A stretch of 64,000 bases of DNA from Saturnia japonica (GCA_033032175.1 CM065318.1:124001-188000); one strand, 5' to 3'. Positions 31,016 to 42,552 are shown, counted from the stretch's first letter. The notes: generated from the letters alone by a model not told the origin. A program made the numbers and translations.

Positions 31016-32917
31016 GGCAGATAAATAGCACGAATCTTTACTTAATCAGTGTATCGTATTTATTGTGAATGAACCTTAGAATGTAGAAGTAAAAAAGATC
31101 CTTGTAGTTACAGATCTACTTGGCTAACAACGATTACCATATTATCATGTAAACGAATTGTCCAATATATATTTCTTCTTCTTTTCCTAACTTAGCAATG
31201 AACCCTCGTTATTGGAGTAGATAATCGCCCTGCCATCAGGTAACAAGTGGGCAATTATTCCGCTGTGCAGAGTGGTGGTGGCCTGTGGCCCTCTAGTTAC
31301 AACTTTTTAGGAAGTTTTTGTGATAATTATCTCAGAATTCATGGTTTATAAAGTCCATATTATTATAAACAATCCACTTCATTTATATGAACTTTACTTA
31401 TGTACAATAACCAAGCTTTATTAATTATTATGCAAAATGCTACTCGTATTACACCATATAGGGTCAAATAACTCTTTTTGACTAAAAAATATATATAAAG
31501 TGTTATGACGTACTTAACAGACAAACCTCGCCAATAACTCCCGACAGGTTTAAAGTTAACAGTACAAGATGAGAGTAGTGCCATATTTAGTTTACGTAAA
31601 TAACGTTAGATGTCGCATTTCGCAAAACTTTTCTTGTTACTAACTAAATACGATTTATTTCATTATTCATAGAATTTACAATTCGATATCTTATTAAAAA
31701 GTATTCTTATTTTATGGATCGATTTTTCAATCGTCAGATAACTTTATTTGGGGAATGATTACAAATAATTTAAGAACAACCCGTTAAAAATGAAAAATTA
31801 TTCCATAAATAAAGTGATCTGATGATTCAAGATTGAAAAATTGGCCCTAATTCAATATTATACAAGTATATTTGTTCGTAGCGAAGGGTTAGGGTGTATG
31901 TTGATAATTAAGTGTCAGTTATTGGGTAAATTGGTAGTAAATATCATTTACTAATTTAATTGATAATAAAGGTTTTTTTGTACATTTAAGTTTATTCACA
32001 TTGTTTTAATTATTTGACATAAATGCTTAGGAAAATTATAAGTAATTGATAGCTGTGTTCTTCGACCGTAATGACTTTCCGATTTGATATATTTTGTTAA
32101 CTGTGGGAACAGGCGCAATCAGGTAGGTATAGGCAGAGGGGTAGCTGCCCAATCCTAGCAAGATGTTGGTAAGCGCTCGGTTAGAATGCTTCCGAAAGGT
32201 AGATTCAATAATTTATTATAGTTAAGCTAGTTTTTTTTTACTGAACTTTACTTTTCCTTTACCTACCCCCCCTTGGCTATAATCCTGGCTACACTCATGG
32301 GTGTAGAGCATTACGGTCGCGGTCAGTTATAGAAACACGATTGAATTACTGTGCGTTAATAAAGTAGGTACGTTATTATTATTAGGAGTAGGTACACGAA
32401 ACTAATTTGCGATAAAATTGAATAAGAATTTATGAACACACACAACTACAGCTGTATGACTTTGAGCAGTTTATTTATATACACATATTTGATAAACTAC
32501 GATATATCAGATTAGTATGAAACGACTGTCACTTATTAAATATTAGATACTGCGCACCATGCCAAGGATTTATTTATGGCGATTGGCGGTTCTGAACTCT
32601 AGTTACATTATTTATTACATCGCTTTATACACTGAACTTGACTGGCCGTATGAAAGAGAATAACTATTTAGAGTGAAGCTGCTAAATAAAATAAATTAAT
32701 TGTATTTTTTAATTGGAGTGCTTTCGTAACTAATAATTCCTTCATATTACTATTAACGTGAATTAATTTTTGAAAGTACGTATCTTTTATAAATGTAATA
32801 TAATACGTTTGCGGTATCTTAGAACTATTTTTTCTAAATTGGTATTTGTATTCAATAATAAAAACAATTCCAAAAGTCTGTATGTACCTTATACATAAAT
32901 TTGCAAATTTGTTTACC
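31016..32917. other. AT-rich intergenic DNA
   Basis: No gene supported. A fragment CTGCCATCAGGTAACAAGTG (31229) belongs to a common lepidopteran repeat (compare 35710-35970). The remainder appears unique. Confidence 0.5.
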
Positions 32918-32989
32918 GACTCCGTGGCGCAACGGTAGCGCGTCTGACTCCAGATCAGAAGGTTGCGTGTTCAAATCACGTCGGGGTCA
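32918..32989 (+). tRNA. tRNA-Trp (CCA)
   Basis: A 72-nt cloverleaf. Acceptor GACTCCG pairs with CGGGGTC (one T-G wobble), the discriminator base is A, and the anticodon stem TCTGA/TCAGA encloses loop CTCCAGA with anticodon CCA (32950-32952). The A box is TGGCGCAACGG and the T arm CGTGTTCAAATCACG. A T run at ~32995-33003 is the polymerase III terminator. No intron. Its 3' end plus CCA is exactly complementary to the primer-binding site at 55327-55344. Confidence 0.97.
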
Positions 32990-32994
32990 ACCAA

Positions 32995-33003
32995 CTTTTT
33001 TTT
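32995..33003 (+). terminator. Polymerase III terminator of tRNA-Trp
   Basis: Run of nine T residues six bases after the tRNA 3' end. Confidence 0.85.
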
Positions 33004-33374
33004 ACTACATACACAGAATTTAGGAGTATTATGAATTCTGATATCCGAATTTTGTTCAGGATTTTTTTTCTAAAATGTTGTTTTGATGTTTTCTTGTTAG
33101 TTCAAATAACTGAACAGTGTTTTTGATGTTGTGTGTTATGTTTAAGAGCTTACTGCTGAGGGGATCAGAAACTCTGTCAACCACTTGCTCCTCACTCTAT
33201 TTCTAACAGGTGAGATGCTCTGGAGATAAGACCTGGGTAACCGAGGCTAAAATGTGCTGACGTGATAGCTATTTAAACAAATATAATACGCATTAATACA
33301 TATTCGATGCATATAGGTGTAATATATTACGCATAATGATCACTATAATTTACAAAATAATAATGAAAAAGGAT
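33004..33374. other. Intergenic spacer between tRNA genes
   Basis: About 370 bases with no recognisable feature. Confidence 0.5.
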
Positions 33375-33380
33375 AAAAAA
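33375..33380 (-). terminator. Polymerase III terminator of tRNA-Ala
   Basis: Six T residues on the minus strand directly after the gene. Confidence 0.85.
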
Positions 33381-33452
33381 TGGAGATGCCGGGGATCGAA
33401 CCCGGGGCCTTTCACATGCAAAGCGAACGCTCTACCACTGAGCTACATCCCC
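33381..33452 (-). tRNA. tRNA-Ala (TGC)
   Basis: A 72-nt cloverleaf on the minus strand. Acceptor GGGGATG pairs with CATCTCC, the discriminator is A, and the D arm is TAGCTCAGTGGTAGAGC. The anticodon loop TTTGCAT holds anticodon TGC (33418-33420) and the T arm is CCGGGTTCGATCCCCGG. A T run on the minus strand at 33375-33380 terminates transcription. Confidence 0.97.
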
Positions 33453-34487
33453 GTACTCTCATTAATTTGAAAATTTAGACTTTTATTTGGTATTTCTTCG
33501 CTAGACTATAAAAGTTAATTATATTTATATCTATAGACGAGAGCACAAGGTGTAGTAGCGTCGTGGTCGCTGTTCAGTGTTCAGTTGCACTAACGCGAGC
33601 GCACAAACTGAAACTTCGTTCTCACTGACATTGCCATGCAGGTGACCAGTGAAGGAAAAACATTTGTACTGTATTAATATTTTATATTTGCACACGTTTA
33701 ACACACAGCCCATCCCTTTTTATAACTATCACAATATAATATTTACGTAATTTAAACAAATTAAACAAAGAAAAGATAAATAAAACAGCTTAGAAACTAT
33801 ATTTTAAAATTAAACAATGCAATTAGGTATAAAATTATTTGTATTTACTCGCAGCCGTAATCTGATTCTTCCGTTAGGTTTTCTGCTATTAGTTTGTTTA
33901 TACGATTAGTAGAATGAGAAATGAAAGTAAAAGTATATGACACGGTGCGGGCGTTGCGGCTGGAATGTTCACTCGTTGGTTATGTTTTAACATTTTGTTA
34001 AGATTATCCGACGCGGTACGGTTTTTCAATTTTTTTTTAAATCTGTATTTTAATATTTAATGACAGTGTACTGTTTGTTTAAGAGGTAATTAAGTAATGG
34101 TTCCACCGCTCCACCGCACCGCGGCGCTTACTGCATAGCGCACTTGCTCAGCGAATAGGTACTCTTAGTAAAACAGTAAAATGTCGAAAAAAAAAAGCTA
34201 CGGATGTGTTTCGAATCACGGACAGAATATATTTCGATAGGTTTTGATAATTTGGTCTGTTTGTTAGTTTGTAGCGCTCATCATGCAAAAACCAATGGAC
34301 CGAATTTGATGAAATTTGTTTAAATGTTACGATACCAGATTTAACAATACAATAATAACTATATTGCAATGTTATTAGGTATTTAATAAATGATTCATCA
34401 TACGGAGGGTATTATATCTGATTTGGTAATCATGTGGTGTAGTGGTGATGAAAGTAGGAGCCAGGAGCACGGTGTATGAGGCAGCGG
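33453..34487. other. Region downstream of GOBP1
   Basis: AT-rich, no supported gene. It should contain the GOBP1 3' untranslated region; I found no AATAAA on the minus strand within ~100 bases of the stop. A phrase typical of lepidopteran repeats (AATGGACCGAATTTGATGAA) occurs at ~34291. Confidence 0.45.
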
Positions 34488-34678
34488 TCAGTCAACCTCG
34501 GACTCCATGATAAACTCTGCCATGAGCAGTTCCATGGAGGGCGCGAGACCGGTTTCTTGGCAGGAACGCTTGAAGCACTCGGCGACGCGCAGGATCCGCC
34601 AGCAGTGGTCCGGCTCCGCGTCGTGTTGCTGCTCGCACGAGTGGATCAGCTGCACCATCTTCTTCGACAGCACCTCTC
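34488..34678 (-). CDS. GOBP1: GOBP1 exon 3
   Basis: Begins after acceptor TGTACAG (34685-34679), completing Gly83 and continuing [19 protein letters not shown]. It carries Cys97, Cys108 and Cys117 and ends ESEVD-TGA. GC-rich compared with the introns. Confidence 0.94.
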
Positions 34679-37438
34679 CTGTACACAGTTTACTGTTTAC
34701 TATCTTCAACTACAAGACGAGGTTGTGATGGAACCCATCATTACTCCCCCCCCTCCGCTCTTGTCTATTTTTGACTTAGAAAAAGTAGGATTTTCTTATT
34801 GCTTTTTAGTTTCTCCTCACGTTTTAAACAGTGACATTGACTCTGTTTGGTGTTGTCGCGTTTCAGTATCCGTTAGTACGGTATATATTCACCCGCAGGC
34901 CACCATGCAGGCGTTCTATAGTATTGTCTAAGGGGTATTAAAGGGTGGCTGATTACGTGAATGATGGTGATGTCTGGATGTGATTCCCTCTCGATACATC
35001 TACTGAAAATGATAATAACTGTATATAATTAAATACTGTATAACCAGTTAAAAAAAAAAGATAATAAGATAAGACCGATCGAGTTTCTTACCGGTTCTTC
35101 TCGATGTCTGGGATGTTTTCCGAACCGGTGGTAGTGTTTTGACATTCATAAGTGCCTTCTTAGGGCCTAAATTGAATAAAAGATATTTTGATTTTTTGAT
35201 TGTCTACTTATTTGTAAAAACTTTTAAATAGTCGTCAGTTTTACCTGCCCTTCATTTGAACCTACTATTATAGCTCTGAGTTTTCCTTGAAACGAAACAT
35301 TATTCACAGAGTACAATGAAACCTTTAAGATGTGTATTTACAGAGTGTGTGTGTGTGTGTGAACAGGACGCAGCCGCTCTGGTCCGTAGGTAATGGTCTG
35401 ATGATGAAATGATTCGCAGATAATATTCGGGTTTTCCAAATGTTGTTTTACAAGTGCCGAGTGTAAGAGTTTAGTGAATTTTCCTTGTATGTACCTATTC
35501 GCTGACGTCGGTACTCACCGCTCCTGCCATTATGTGTGGAGTGGTTTATTGTGTATTAAACATCTATCTATGTCTACAACGAGTACGGTTAGATCCCATT
35601 GGAACACAATATGTTATTTTTATTGGAATATTGTATTTGTGTATATGAAAACGCAATTACAGAGCACCCGTCCGAGCAGCCCGTGCATGCAGTAGGTACA
35701 TATGTGCGTTTTTTCTTTATGTAACTAAGTTGGCAAATGAGTATACGATCCGCCTGACGGTAAGCGACTATCGTAGCTTATAGATGCTTAAGTAATTGTA
35801 ATAGCATAGTTATCACTAGCGCCTTGTTAACCTTCAACCCCCAAGGACCTCTAGAAACCCTCATACTTACCGCAGGAAAACCAAACAAGGCTATTTGGCT
35901 GCGATGTTCTGTAGGGTGAATGTATTCCACCAGTCGGACTGCTCTAAGTACAGAGAAATCATCCAAATAATTTCTAATATCTCGAAGCCATAATTAAGCG
36001 ACTATAAATGTTGTAATGACTAATGAAATTTCACATAATTTATCCTCACGGCCAAACTACCTGATGCGGAGACGCACCGCACTAGAGTTGCGTATACTAA
36101 TGAAGGCAGGAGTCTCTCCACTCCTGTCCTCTAGAGGAGAATGCTGGCGAGCTAGTGTGGGAAGCATCAGTCTTACATGATATGAGTAACGTACCATTAG
36201 GGAATGATTTAATAAATTTGTCTGTGTTCTCGTGATGCATTCTGCTGGAGTCGGTGAGCAGGTTGAAGTGCCGGCTCATGCACTGGAGAGCGCAGCCGAG
36301 TTCACGATGCTCGAACTTGAAGTCCTTGCTCCAGAAATGGAAGAACTCCTCCATCTTCTCTTCGGTTAACTTGCTCTGAACACATTCATTATTATTAAAT
36401 AGACATAGATCAGATATCAGTGGACTAGAATTATTACGAGTTTTCGCTGCGCAAATGGATGGAGTTACTTAAAAAATGTGTGTCATGGAATTGTTTCTCT
36501 TAAAACGTTCTAAAAAAAAGTCCGCGTTAGCATTTCGCATCTTTTAAAGTTTACTCAATATAACCTTTTTTATGCTAATATAATATTATAGATAAATTTT
36601 AGCTTTCTGCACTCGTTCTCCATATAAATTTTAATCTCTCAGTCAGAACAATACGCTTAAAAAGGTACCGAAAGCGTTAGTTTCACGTATTAATATATAG
36701 ATTATAACAGGGCAAGAAGGAGATAGCAGAAACCTTCCACAGTGTAACAGGTGAAGCGTTATATTCGCCATGTCGCCATACCGACCAGGGTTGTGATGGG
36801 TTCTGGTGTGTAAGAATAGGTCGTAGGCACAGACATGAACTTACCCACGACTGGCCACGGATCGAACTGGTATTTTATTCAAGGATTTGTCTGTTATCAT
36901 TTCAGCCGAAAGACAACCACTGCCGGTGTAGGCCTACCCTAAAGCTCGCCACAACGACCGCTCTTACGCTGTTCGCATTCAATGGCTTCCCGCAATCCTC
37001 ATCAGTTCGTCGGTCCACGATGCGATATTCCAATAAGCGGTCACTACTCGACAACTCTTTGTCCACATCGGCCATTCGATTTGATCGAATCAATAATGAC
37101 GAGGTCCGGAGAAGACTCAAAGTCACCGACATAGACATATGAATAGTTTAAGTGACTTAAGTGGTAGCAGTAGGCAGGGCACATAGTTTGTAGAAAGGAG
37201 GGTAGATTTGTCGACCGACTACATTAAGCAGTCAGATCAGGTGGCAGCCATATGCTCTCGCTAGTAAAACGCAACGCAATAAACTACGAACGCTATTAAA
37301 TCTCACCTCCTCCCTGCATTTATCCAGCGCCTGTCCGAAGCCAAGGGTGACGTCTTTCATGACCTTTAAATCCGCTAGTACGAGGTGCAGAGTGTTTGCG
37401 ACCAGAAGCAAGAGTATTGTTTGCAGCGAACGTGACAT
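34488..37438 (-). CDS. GOBP1: General odorant-binding protein 1, complete gene (3 exons)
   Basis: Join of 37438-37307, 36375-36195 and 34678-34488, a 504-base coding sequence for 167 residues. A 22-residue signal peptide ([13 protein letters not shown]...LVLA) precedes a 145-residue mature protein starting [19 protein letters not shown]. Mature cysteines fall at 19, 50, 54, 97, 108 and 117, the exact pattern of lepidopteran GOBP/PBP proteins (three disulphides, six-helix fold). Signature stretches are [39 protein letters not shown] and [20 protein letters not shown]; Trp37 and Trp109 are present. The protein is secreted into antennal sensillum lymph and carries hydrophobic odorants to receptors. 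Introns are at the conserved positions and phases (after EE, phase 0; within Gly83, phase 1), with GT-AG borders. GOBP1 fits better than GOBP2 or PBP because of the [12 protein letters not shown] and [10 protein letters not shown] motifs. GOBP2 is usually nearby in moths but is not in this window. Confidence 0.95.
34918..35203 (+). repeat. Family F repeat (LINE-like 3' end), copy 1, in intron 2
   Basis: Contains CGATCGAGTTTCTTACCGGT, TCTTCTCGATGTCTGGGA and CTTAGGGCCTAAATTGAATA, then a TTTTGATT-rich tail. Shared with 42180-42537 (plus), 59703-59850 and 61215-61640 (minus). Opposite in orientation to GOBP1. Confidence 0.75.
35345..35361. repeat. GT microsatellite
   Basis: Eight GT units within GOBP1 intron 2. 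Confidence 0.85.
35710..35970 (+). repeat. Family H repeat, copy 1, in intron 2
   Basis: Shares TTATGTAA..., GCAAATGAG, GGCTGCGATGTTCTGTAGGG, CCACCAGTCGGACTG and AGAGAAATCATCCAA with 50505-50700. A partial inverted copy lies at ~58960-59025. Probably a lepidopteran SINE; no tRNA boxes clearly seen. Confidence 0.65.
36195..36375 (-). CDS. GOBP1: GOBP1 exon 2
   Basis: Begins after acceptor TTCAG (36380-36376) with [15 protein letters not shown] and ends in SFPN plus the first base of Gly83. The donor is G|GTACG at 36195/36194. It encodes Cys50 and Cys54 and most of the ligand-pocket helices. 181 bases. Confidence 0.94.
36376..37306 (-). other. GOBP1 intron 1 (931 bases)
   Basis: Phase 0 intron, GT-AG borders. 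Contains a short family E repeat (36590-36715). Confidence 0.9.
36590..36715 (+). repeat. Family E repeat fragment, in intron 1
   Basis: TTTTAGCTTTCTGCACTCGT then CTCCATATAAATTTTAA and ACAATACGCTTAAAAAGGTA match the longer copies at 46160-46500 and 61945-62310. Confidence 0.7.
37307..37438 (-). CDS. GOBP1: GOBP1 exon 1 (coding part)
   Basis: Encodes the signal peptide and mature residues 1-22 (to CREE), including Cys19. The ATG at 37438 was chosen because it begins the signal peptide; the frame stays open upstream through the 8-base repeats but without a sensible start. The donor is GAG|GTGAG at 37307/37306, phase 0. Confidence 0.93.
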
Positions 37439-37451
37439 GTTCCCCGGGTCG

Positions 37452-37488
37452 CTGGTCGTCTGGTCGTCTGGTCGTCTGGTCGTCTGGT
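37452..37488 (-). repeat. 8-base tandem repeat in the GOBP1 5' leader
   Basis: CTGGTCGT repeated four and a half times (plus strand), 14-50 bases upstream of the GOBP1 ATG. On the transcript this is ACGACCAG repeats within the probable 5' untranslated region. Confidence 0.85.
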
Positions 37489-37510
37489 ACTCGACTCGAC
37501 TGGAAGAGTC

Positions 37511-37535
37511 TGACACTGAGCCACGTTGATATAGC
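37511..37535 (-). promoter_or_regulatory. Candidate GOBP1 core promoter
   Basis: Minus strand GCTATATC (37535-37528) is a TATA-like word. CTCAGT (37520-37515) and GTCAGA (37514-37509) are initiator-like words downstream, 70-85 bases before the ATG. The spacing is shorter than the usual 25-30, so this is tentative. Confidence 0.4.
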
Positions 37536-37539
37536 AGTG

Positions 37540-39060
37540 AGATGGCGCGACGGTTGTGCGGGTTGACCGAACGGGCACATAATGTCTAGTATTAAGCTGT
37601 GCGTATATGAATGTAGGAGGATCGCATTTGAAGGTTGTGTGAGACACTGATTAGTTACTTGCACAGTCACTACATCTACTTGTTCTTTGTTGCCATTTTA
37701 ATTACAAATTAGATAATTAAAAAATCAGTAGGTATTTTACTTACAAATTATTAACCTCTAAATAATAGTAGAAAAACTCTGGAGACACATTTAATCAGCT
37801 CTTGTCTGTATGTAGGTACCGCTCGAAATGTTTTATTTTTGAAAGTGATTAAAACATGTCCCTGTCTCAATCGTAGTAGGTAACATTACATTATATCTTA
37901 CGTAAGTAAATCATCTTATTACAGTTATAGATTAATTATTTAATAGTTTCATCCAAATTGCTGAAGACGTTTCCGAGAAACCAGTTACATAAAAATGTAA
38001 TTATAATACAATAATTGCATACTTAACTGTATTAATATCTGGGCAACCGAGCTGAGCTCGATGTTTTGCACTAGGTGTGCCCCACGGTTTCACCCGTATT
38101 AATTTTATACGCCAAACATCGTCAACGCACTCGTGTAGGCAATTTTTTTAAACTTTGTGTAAAACTATCGACATTTTTATGACGAATAAATTAATTTTTC
38201 TAATTATAATATAGCAGAGTAATTATATTACTCGCAGATACTGTAACTTTTATACTGGTGACAGAATTTTTAAAAGCAATCTAGTAGTTTTTGTTTTTAT
38301 CCATTTCACAAACAAAAACTCAAATCTTTCCTCATTGTAGTAATGTATGTCTTTAAAAGATATAAATGAGATGCGCCTGACATAATATTTTAGCAATTGC
38401 GAGTTATAATGTAACGAAATTGATATAATAGGCACAAGACATTTAGTGAACATATAATTAAAATAGAAAAATACCATTTTAATTCATGTAAAGATGTCTA
38501 AATAGTATTAAATTGTATAGGAGTATCTTCGTTACATTACAACTACAGCATATAATTAGTTTATTGGTAGGTATAGCATGATTCAGCTGCGTTCGCGTTG
38601 CAGAATGCAATGTGTTGCATTTAATTGTACATTTTTACACAACAGACAACGATGTCATACAGTAGGTATCTATTTACTTGCCTACCTGTGTTGTTTACAT
38701 TGTGGCAACCTGCCTCGGCCTCGGCCGCTACCTTGGTCGCGCTAAACACTGTCTAATAAGTAGTTAACTAATAAGGTACTAAATTACGCATTTACATGTT
38801 TTTAAGCTATTGCATAGCTTCTATCGCGGGCCTTGAGCGTGGAGACCGAATCCAGAAATTCCGTAACGAAAATAACCTAACACCCCCACTCCGACCGGCA
38901 CAGCGGTGATACTTTGACTTGGGTGTCGCGTTAGGCTCGACGGGAACACGGACTCCTCTCACCGCTAGATGGCGTTGTAAAATATGTTTGATAAAAGAAC
39001 GACATACATAGAGTTGTCAAACCTACATAATTTTATTTGTTCATTAAAAGTTATAAAATA
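37540..39060. other. Intergenic DNA upstream of GOBP1
   Basis: No gene supported. 38075-38140 has the repeat phrase CACGGTTTCACCCGTATTAA. 38820-38995 is GC-richer and phrased like a lepidopteran interspersed repeat (GGAGACCGAATCCAGAAATT, CAGCGGTGATACTTTGACTT), class unknown. Antennal control elements may be present but cannot be read. Confidence 0.45.
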
Positions 39061-39069
39061 ATATATATA

Positions 39070-40495
39070 TGTGGGACGTAAACAAAGAAAAACACTAATT
39101 AACTGGAAAACGTCTTTACTATGAGAATACACAAACAATTCGTCTTAAAATCACAATCTTACAACAGTTACAAAACACACCGTCTTCACTCAAACGTCAT
39201 TCTTCAATCTCTCCTGTCGCCACCTATCTTATTATCGACGCAAGTTTCTTTTGTTGAAGTTATACTTCTTTAGGCGCGTTATGAAAAAATGATGAGAGTG
39301 AAATTTTAAGATGCGCGCGCATCTGTGACACAAAATTAACAGTATGAAGTTGTCTGCTTAACCGCTCATTAAGTCTCGAAAAAAAAGCTACCAACAAAAT
39401 AGAAATTGAACCTCGATATTAGTCGCGCATGTTGGTACGCTCGTCACCTCTGATCACTGTTTTCATATTTATAATATTTATCAACATGTTTCTAGTTTAT
39501 ACATTCCCAACACGTGTTTTAGTTTCATACAAGTGCGAATTATATATGTGCTAATAAATTATATTCAGTAGTGATTTAAATTGAATATTTTGATTGATAT
39601 TACTTACTATTTGTGAATATTAGTGAAAAAAATTTTGCTTATATACTTTTTCAAGTGCTCCAATATAATTGAGGTTAACTATCCGTATGTATTATTTATT
39701 GATATAAATTAAAATACTTTTATTTAATATAATTAACACTAAATATTATTAAATTATTAATGTTAAATACTTATTATTGGTTATTTAATATTTACAAAAT
39801 AAAGAAATAAATTTAATAAAACATTTAATAAAAAGTTTGTGATAAAAATTAAAATTGAACATCAAATTATAATATTAATTTTTAATATTTGCTATTAAAT
39901 TGAATAAATAATAAATATTTATAAAAATAACTAAATAAATTTAATGATTTTTTTTTGTTAAAAATGAAAAGTGAATATTAAATTAAGAAATCAATAAAAA
40001 TATTTAAAAAATGACCAACCTTAAATTCAATTTTTGAATTTATTATTATTTTTTTTTTAAATATTAAATAATCAATAATAAACATTTAAAATTAAGAATC
40101 TTCTAATATTTAGTACAAATTATGTCTTATATATTTATTATTCTCTAAATTTGGTTTTTAATAATTGTATATATATAATATATTAATTATATATTATATA
40201 AATTTATATTAAATATATATATATTTGAAATATATAATAATAAGACAATTTATGTAAGACTTAATGTAAGAAAATAAATATTTATTTATTTAATTTTTCA
40301 AATTTAAAATGAACTTTGTTGATTATCCTTTTCCAATCCTTCTATTATTTTATTGTAATTAATTATTTGCATGCAATTAAAAACTATTTTTTAATGATGC
40401 CAAAGAAGTATAACTTCTCACGCGCGTACATAAGTACACGCACCCATTTTTTTTTTTTTTAAATTCGGCATCTAAACTTTTGCCATCATCCCACA
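39070..40495. mobile_element. AT-rich element bounded by TGTGGGA / TCCCACA
   Basis: A 1426-base block starting TGTGGGACG and ending ATCCCACA, inserted in a TA run (TATATA on both sides). The inverted GAAGTTATACTTCTTT (39256-39271) recurs as AAAGAAGTATAACTTC at 40402-40417. The interior is extremely AT-rich with no coding frame. TG...CA ends suit a long solo LTR; the inner inverted repeat suits a non-autonomous DNA element. The class is undecided. Confidence 0.5.
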
Positions 40496-40509
40496 TATAT
40501 ATATATATA

Positions 40510-41930
40510 GTTTTTTTTTTACATTCTGATATATTTTAATATGCAAGTATAGAAATTTTTGTCAAATTTGAGTATTATTTCGAAAGAGAAATTACTTACG
40601 GCATACATTTTCAAAACTAAAACTAAATAAAAGCAAATTTTTGGTCAGCTGGCTTTTATTTTACTTATTTCAGATTCGGACACCAACGGCTGCATATACA
40701 TAGAAAAAGATTTATTTTATTAAGCTATTTTTAATACATTTTTAGGAGTATGATAAAACTAAAATACATATTGTGGTTTGCAACTCTATACAATTCGACC
40801 GCATTTTCCAGGAGCGGATCTAGAATATAATTTCTTTACGAAAAATTAGTACATAGATCTGTATGATGATATAATAAAGAGATGCAAGTATGATATAATA
40901 AATAAGAAAGATTAATGATTACATACAAATTAAATAAAGTATTATGTACTATCTATTTTTCACTTATATTCTAATATTATGAAGCAAAAGTGTTTTTTGT
41001 TTGCACGTTTGTGTTCTTTTCGTTCAACGTGCTAACTAAACTATTGGTTCGGTTTGAAAAAATATTCCAAAATATTTAGCATTAGCCTATTCCACTTATC
41101 GAAGAAAAAGGCTTTTCCGGCAAATATTATAAATACTAACGCAAGTGAGTTTGTTTGTTTGTTTCGCTTACACGCTTAACTTATAAATAATAACCTGTAA
41201 ATTACTTAATATAATAAATATTTCATTAGTATTATTTGTAAATTGAGTATTTTGAAAAATAAAACATATCACACGCGGATGAAGTCGTGGGCAAAGCTAA
41301 TCACAAAATAATTTCTTATTATAATACACTCGCGATCTAATTCAGCTTGGCTATTTATAAATTTAATAATTTATTCCCTAGATCCGTCCCTGTTTATTTA
41401 GTTTTGCCATCTATCGATAAATAGCAGAACTTTTAATGACTTTCTTCAAATATCACGCTTGTCTCTTTAGTTGCGCAACTCGCTTCTAGGTGGCATTGGT
41501 TTATCAGTCACCACGCCCAATAAGTGTAACTTGAATTAATATCAAAGAAAAAAAAGGAAAAAAAAACTGCATAAATAAAATAAATAAATAATTATAATTG
41601 CATAAGTTGATAAAAAATGATATGCAATAGCTTTACCGCGGCAGTCCCCGAGTGCCACACGTCTTTTTAAACACTGTTTGTCATACTTCAGACCCTTTGA
41701 TTTAAAACGGCCAGTTCGTCTCATGAGTGGGTGGGTGTATCTGTAACCGAGCATACTCTTCAGAACGGAACAGAGCGACACTATAGCTCTGCGATAGGCG
41801 AAAGTGTTGCGGCACCACGGTGCCGTGGTCTGTCTTCCGTACAATCCTATGTATAATACGTTTCATTAACTTCAAAAATCTACAAGAAGTCTACAGTTTT
41901 TACTAATCAGTACTAACAGTACTAATCTAA
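40510..41930. other. AT-rich intergenic DNA
   Basis: A short repeat at ~41130-41310 starts AGTGAGTTTGTTTGTTTGTT and ends GATGAAGTCGTGGGCAAAGC TAA. No coding gene seen. Confidence 0.45.
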
Positions 41931-41933
41931 AGT

Positions 41934-42175
41934 TTTTTTGTTTAAACACGTTAATCTCTTGAACTTCCAGTCGGATTCGCAAAACAATTTTTGTATACGA
42001 TAGCCAGATTCACGTGGAATAGTACCTACTTATAGGTAGGTTGTCTAATATTACGTTATATCACTCAGCTAGCCTTCAATATTGACTTTTGATATGTAAG
42101 ACGGAAGTCAAAGCGCTCATGAACTGCTTTATCTGCGTGCTTAGACTCATTAAGTTTTTTAGGTAATAGTGTTAG
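41934..42175 (+). repeat. Interspersed repeat family B, copy 4
   Basis: TTTTTTTGTTTAAACACGTT, TTTTTGTATACGATAGCCAG and ATTGACTTTTGATATGTAAG match the other family B copies. Confidence 0.7.
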
Positions 42176-42179
42176 GTTC

Positions 42180-42537
42180 TTTAATTAGATTCCGAAGCAC
42201 ATTACTGATTTGCCAGACAACAGTTCAAGGACCATGTCAAGCCGGTTTTACTGCCAAAAGGTTATTATAGGGTGGATCATTATGTGAATGATAGTGATGT
42301 CTGGAAGTGACTCTCTCTGTGCATCCACAAATTATTATTATTGTACTTGTTTTATTAACACTTGTATAGTTGAAAAAAAAAAAACCTGATCGAGTTTCTT
42401 ACCGGTTCTGCTCGATGTCTGGGATTAGGGATAATTACCGAACCGGCAGTAGTATTTTGACGTTCATAGGGCCTAAAAGGGCCTGTCGTTTTCTCCTTCT
42501 TAGGGCCTAAATTGAATAAAGATTATTTTGATTTGAC
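42180..42537 (+). repeat. Family F repeat, copy 2, with protein C-terminus remnant
   Basis: The left part encodes in broken frames PKHITDLPD, FKDHVK, LLPKGYY and DHYVNDSDVWK, a C-terminal motif also readable at 61430-61640. The right part is the shared tail ending CTAAATTGAATAAAGATTAT and TTTGATT. Probably the 3' end of a LINE. Confidence 0.65.
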
Positions 42538-42552
42538 TAGGCTGTTCTACAT

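Larger units (their letters stand above)
34679..36194 (-). other. GOBP1 intron 2 (1516 bases)
   Basis: Phase 1 intron with GT-AG borders. It contains a LINE-tail repeat (34918-35203), a GT microsatellite (35345-35361) and a family H repeat (35710-35970). Confidence 0.9.

Noticed and set aside
32918..33452. The two tRNA-like sequences as SINE heads
   Set aside because: Both fold as complete cloverleaves with correct anticodons and polymerase III terminators and have no SINE body downstream, so they are true tRNA genes.
34476..34931. Open frame of 151 codons on the plus strand
   Set aside because: It is antisense to GOBP1 exon 3 and runs into the intron; the GC-rich exon keeps it open. No motif or start context.
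41542..41844. 100-codon minus-strand frame
   Set aside because: No recognisable motif; ends in a low-complexity Phe/Leu run from a poly(A) stretch.
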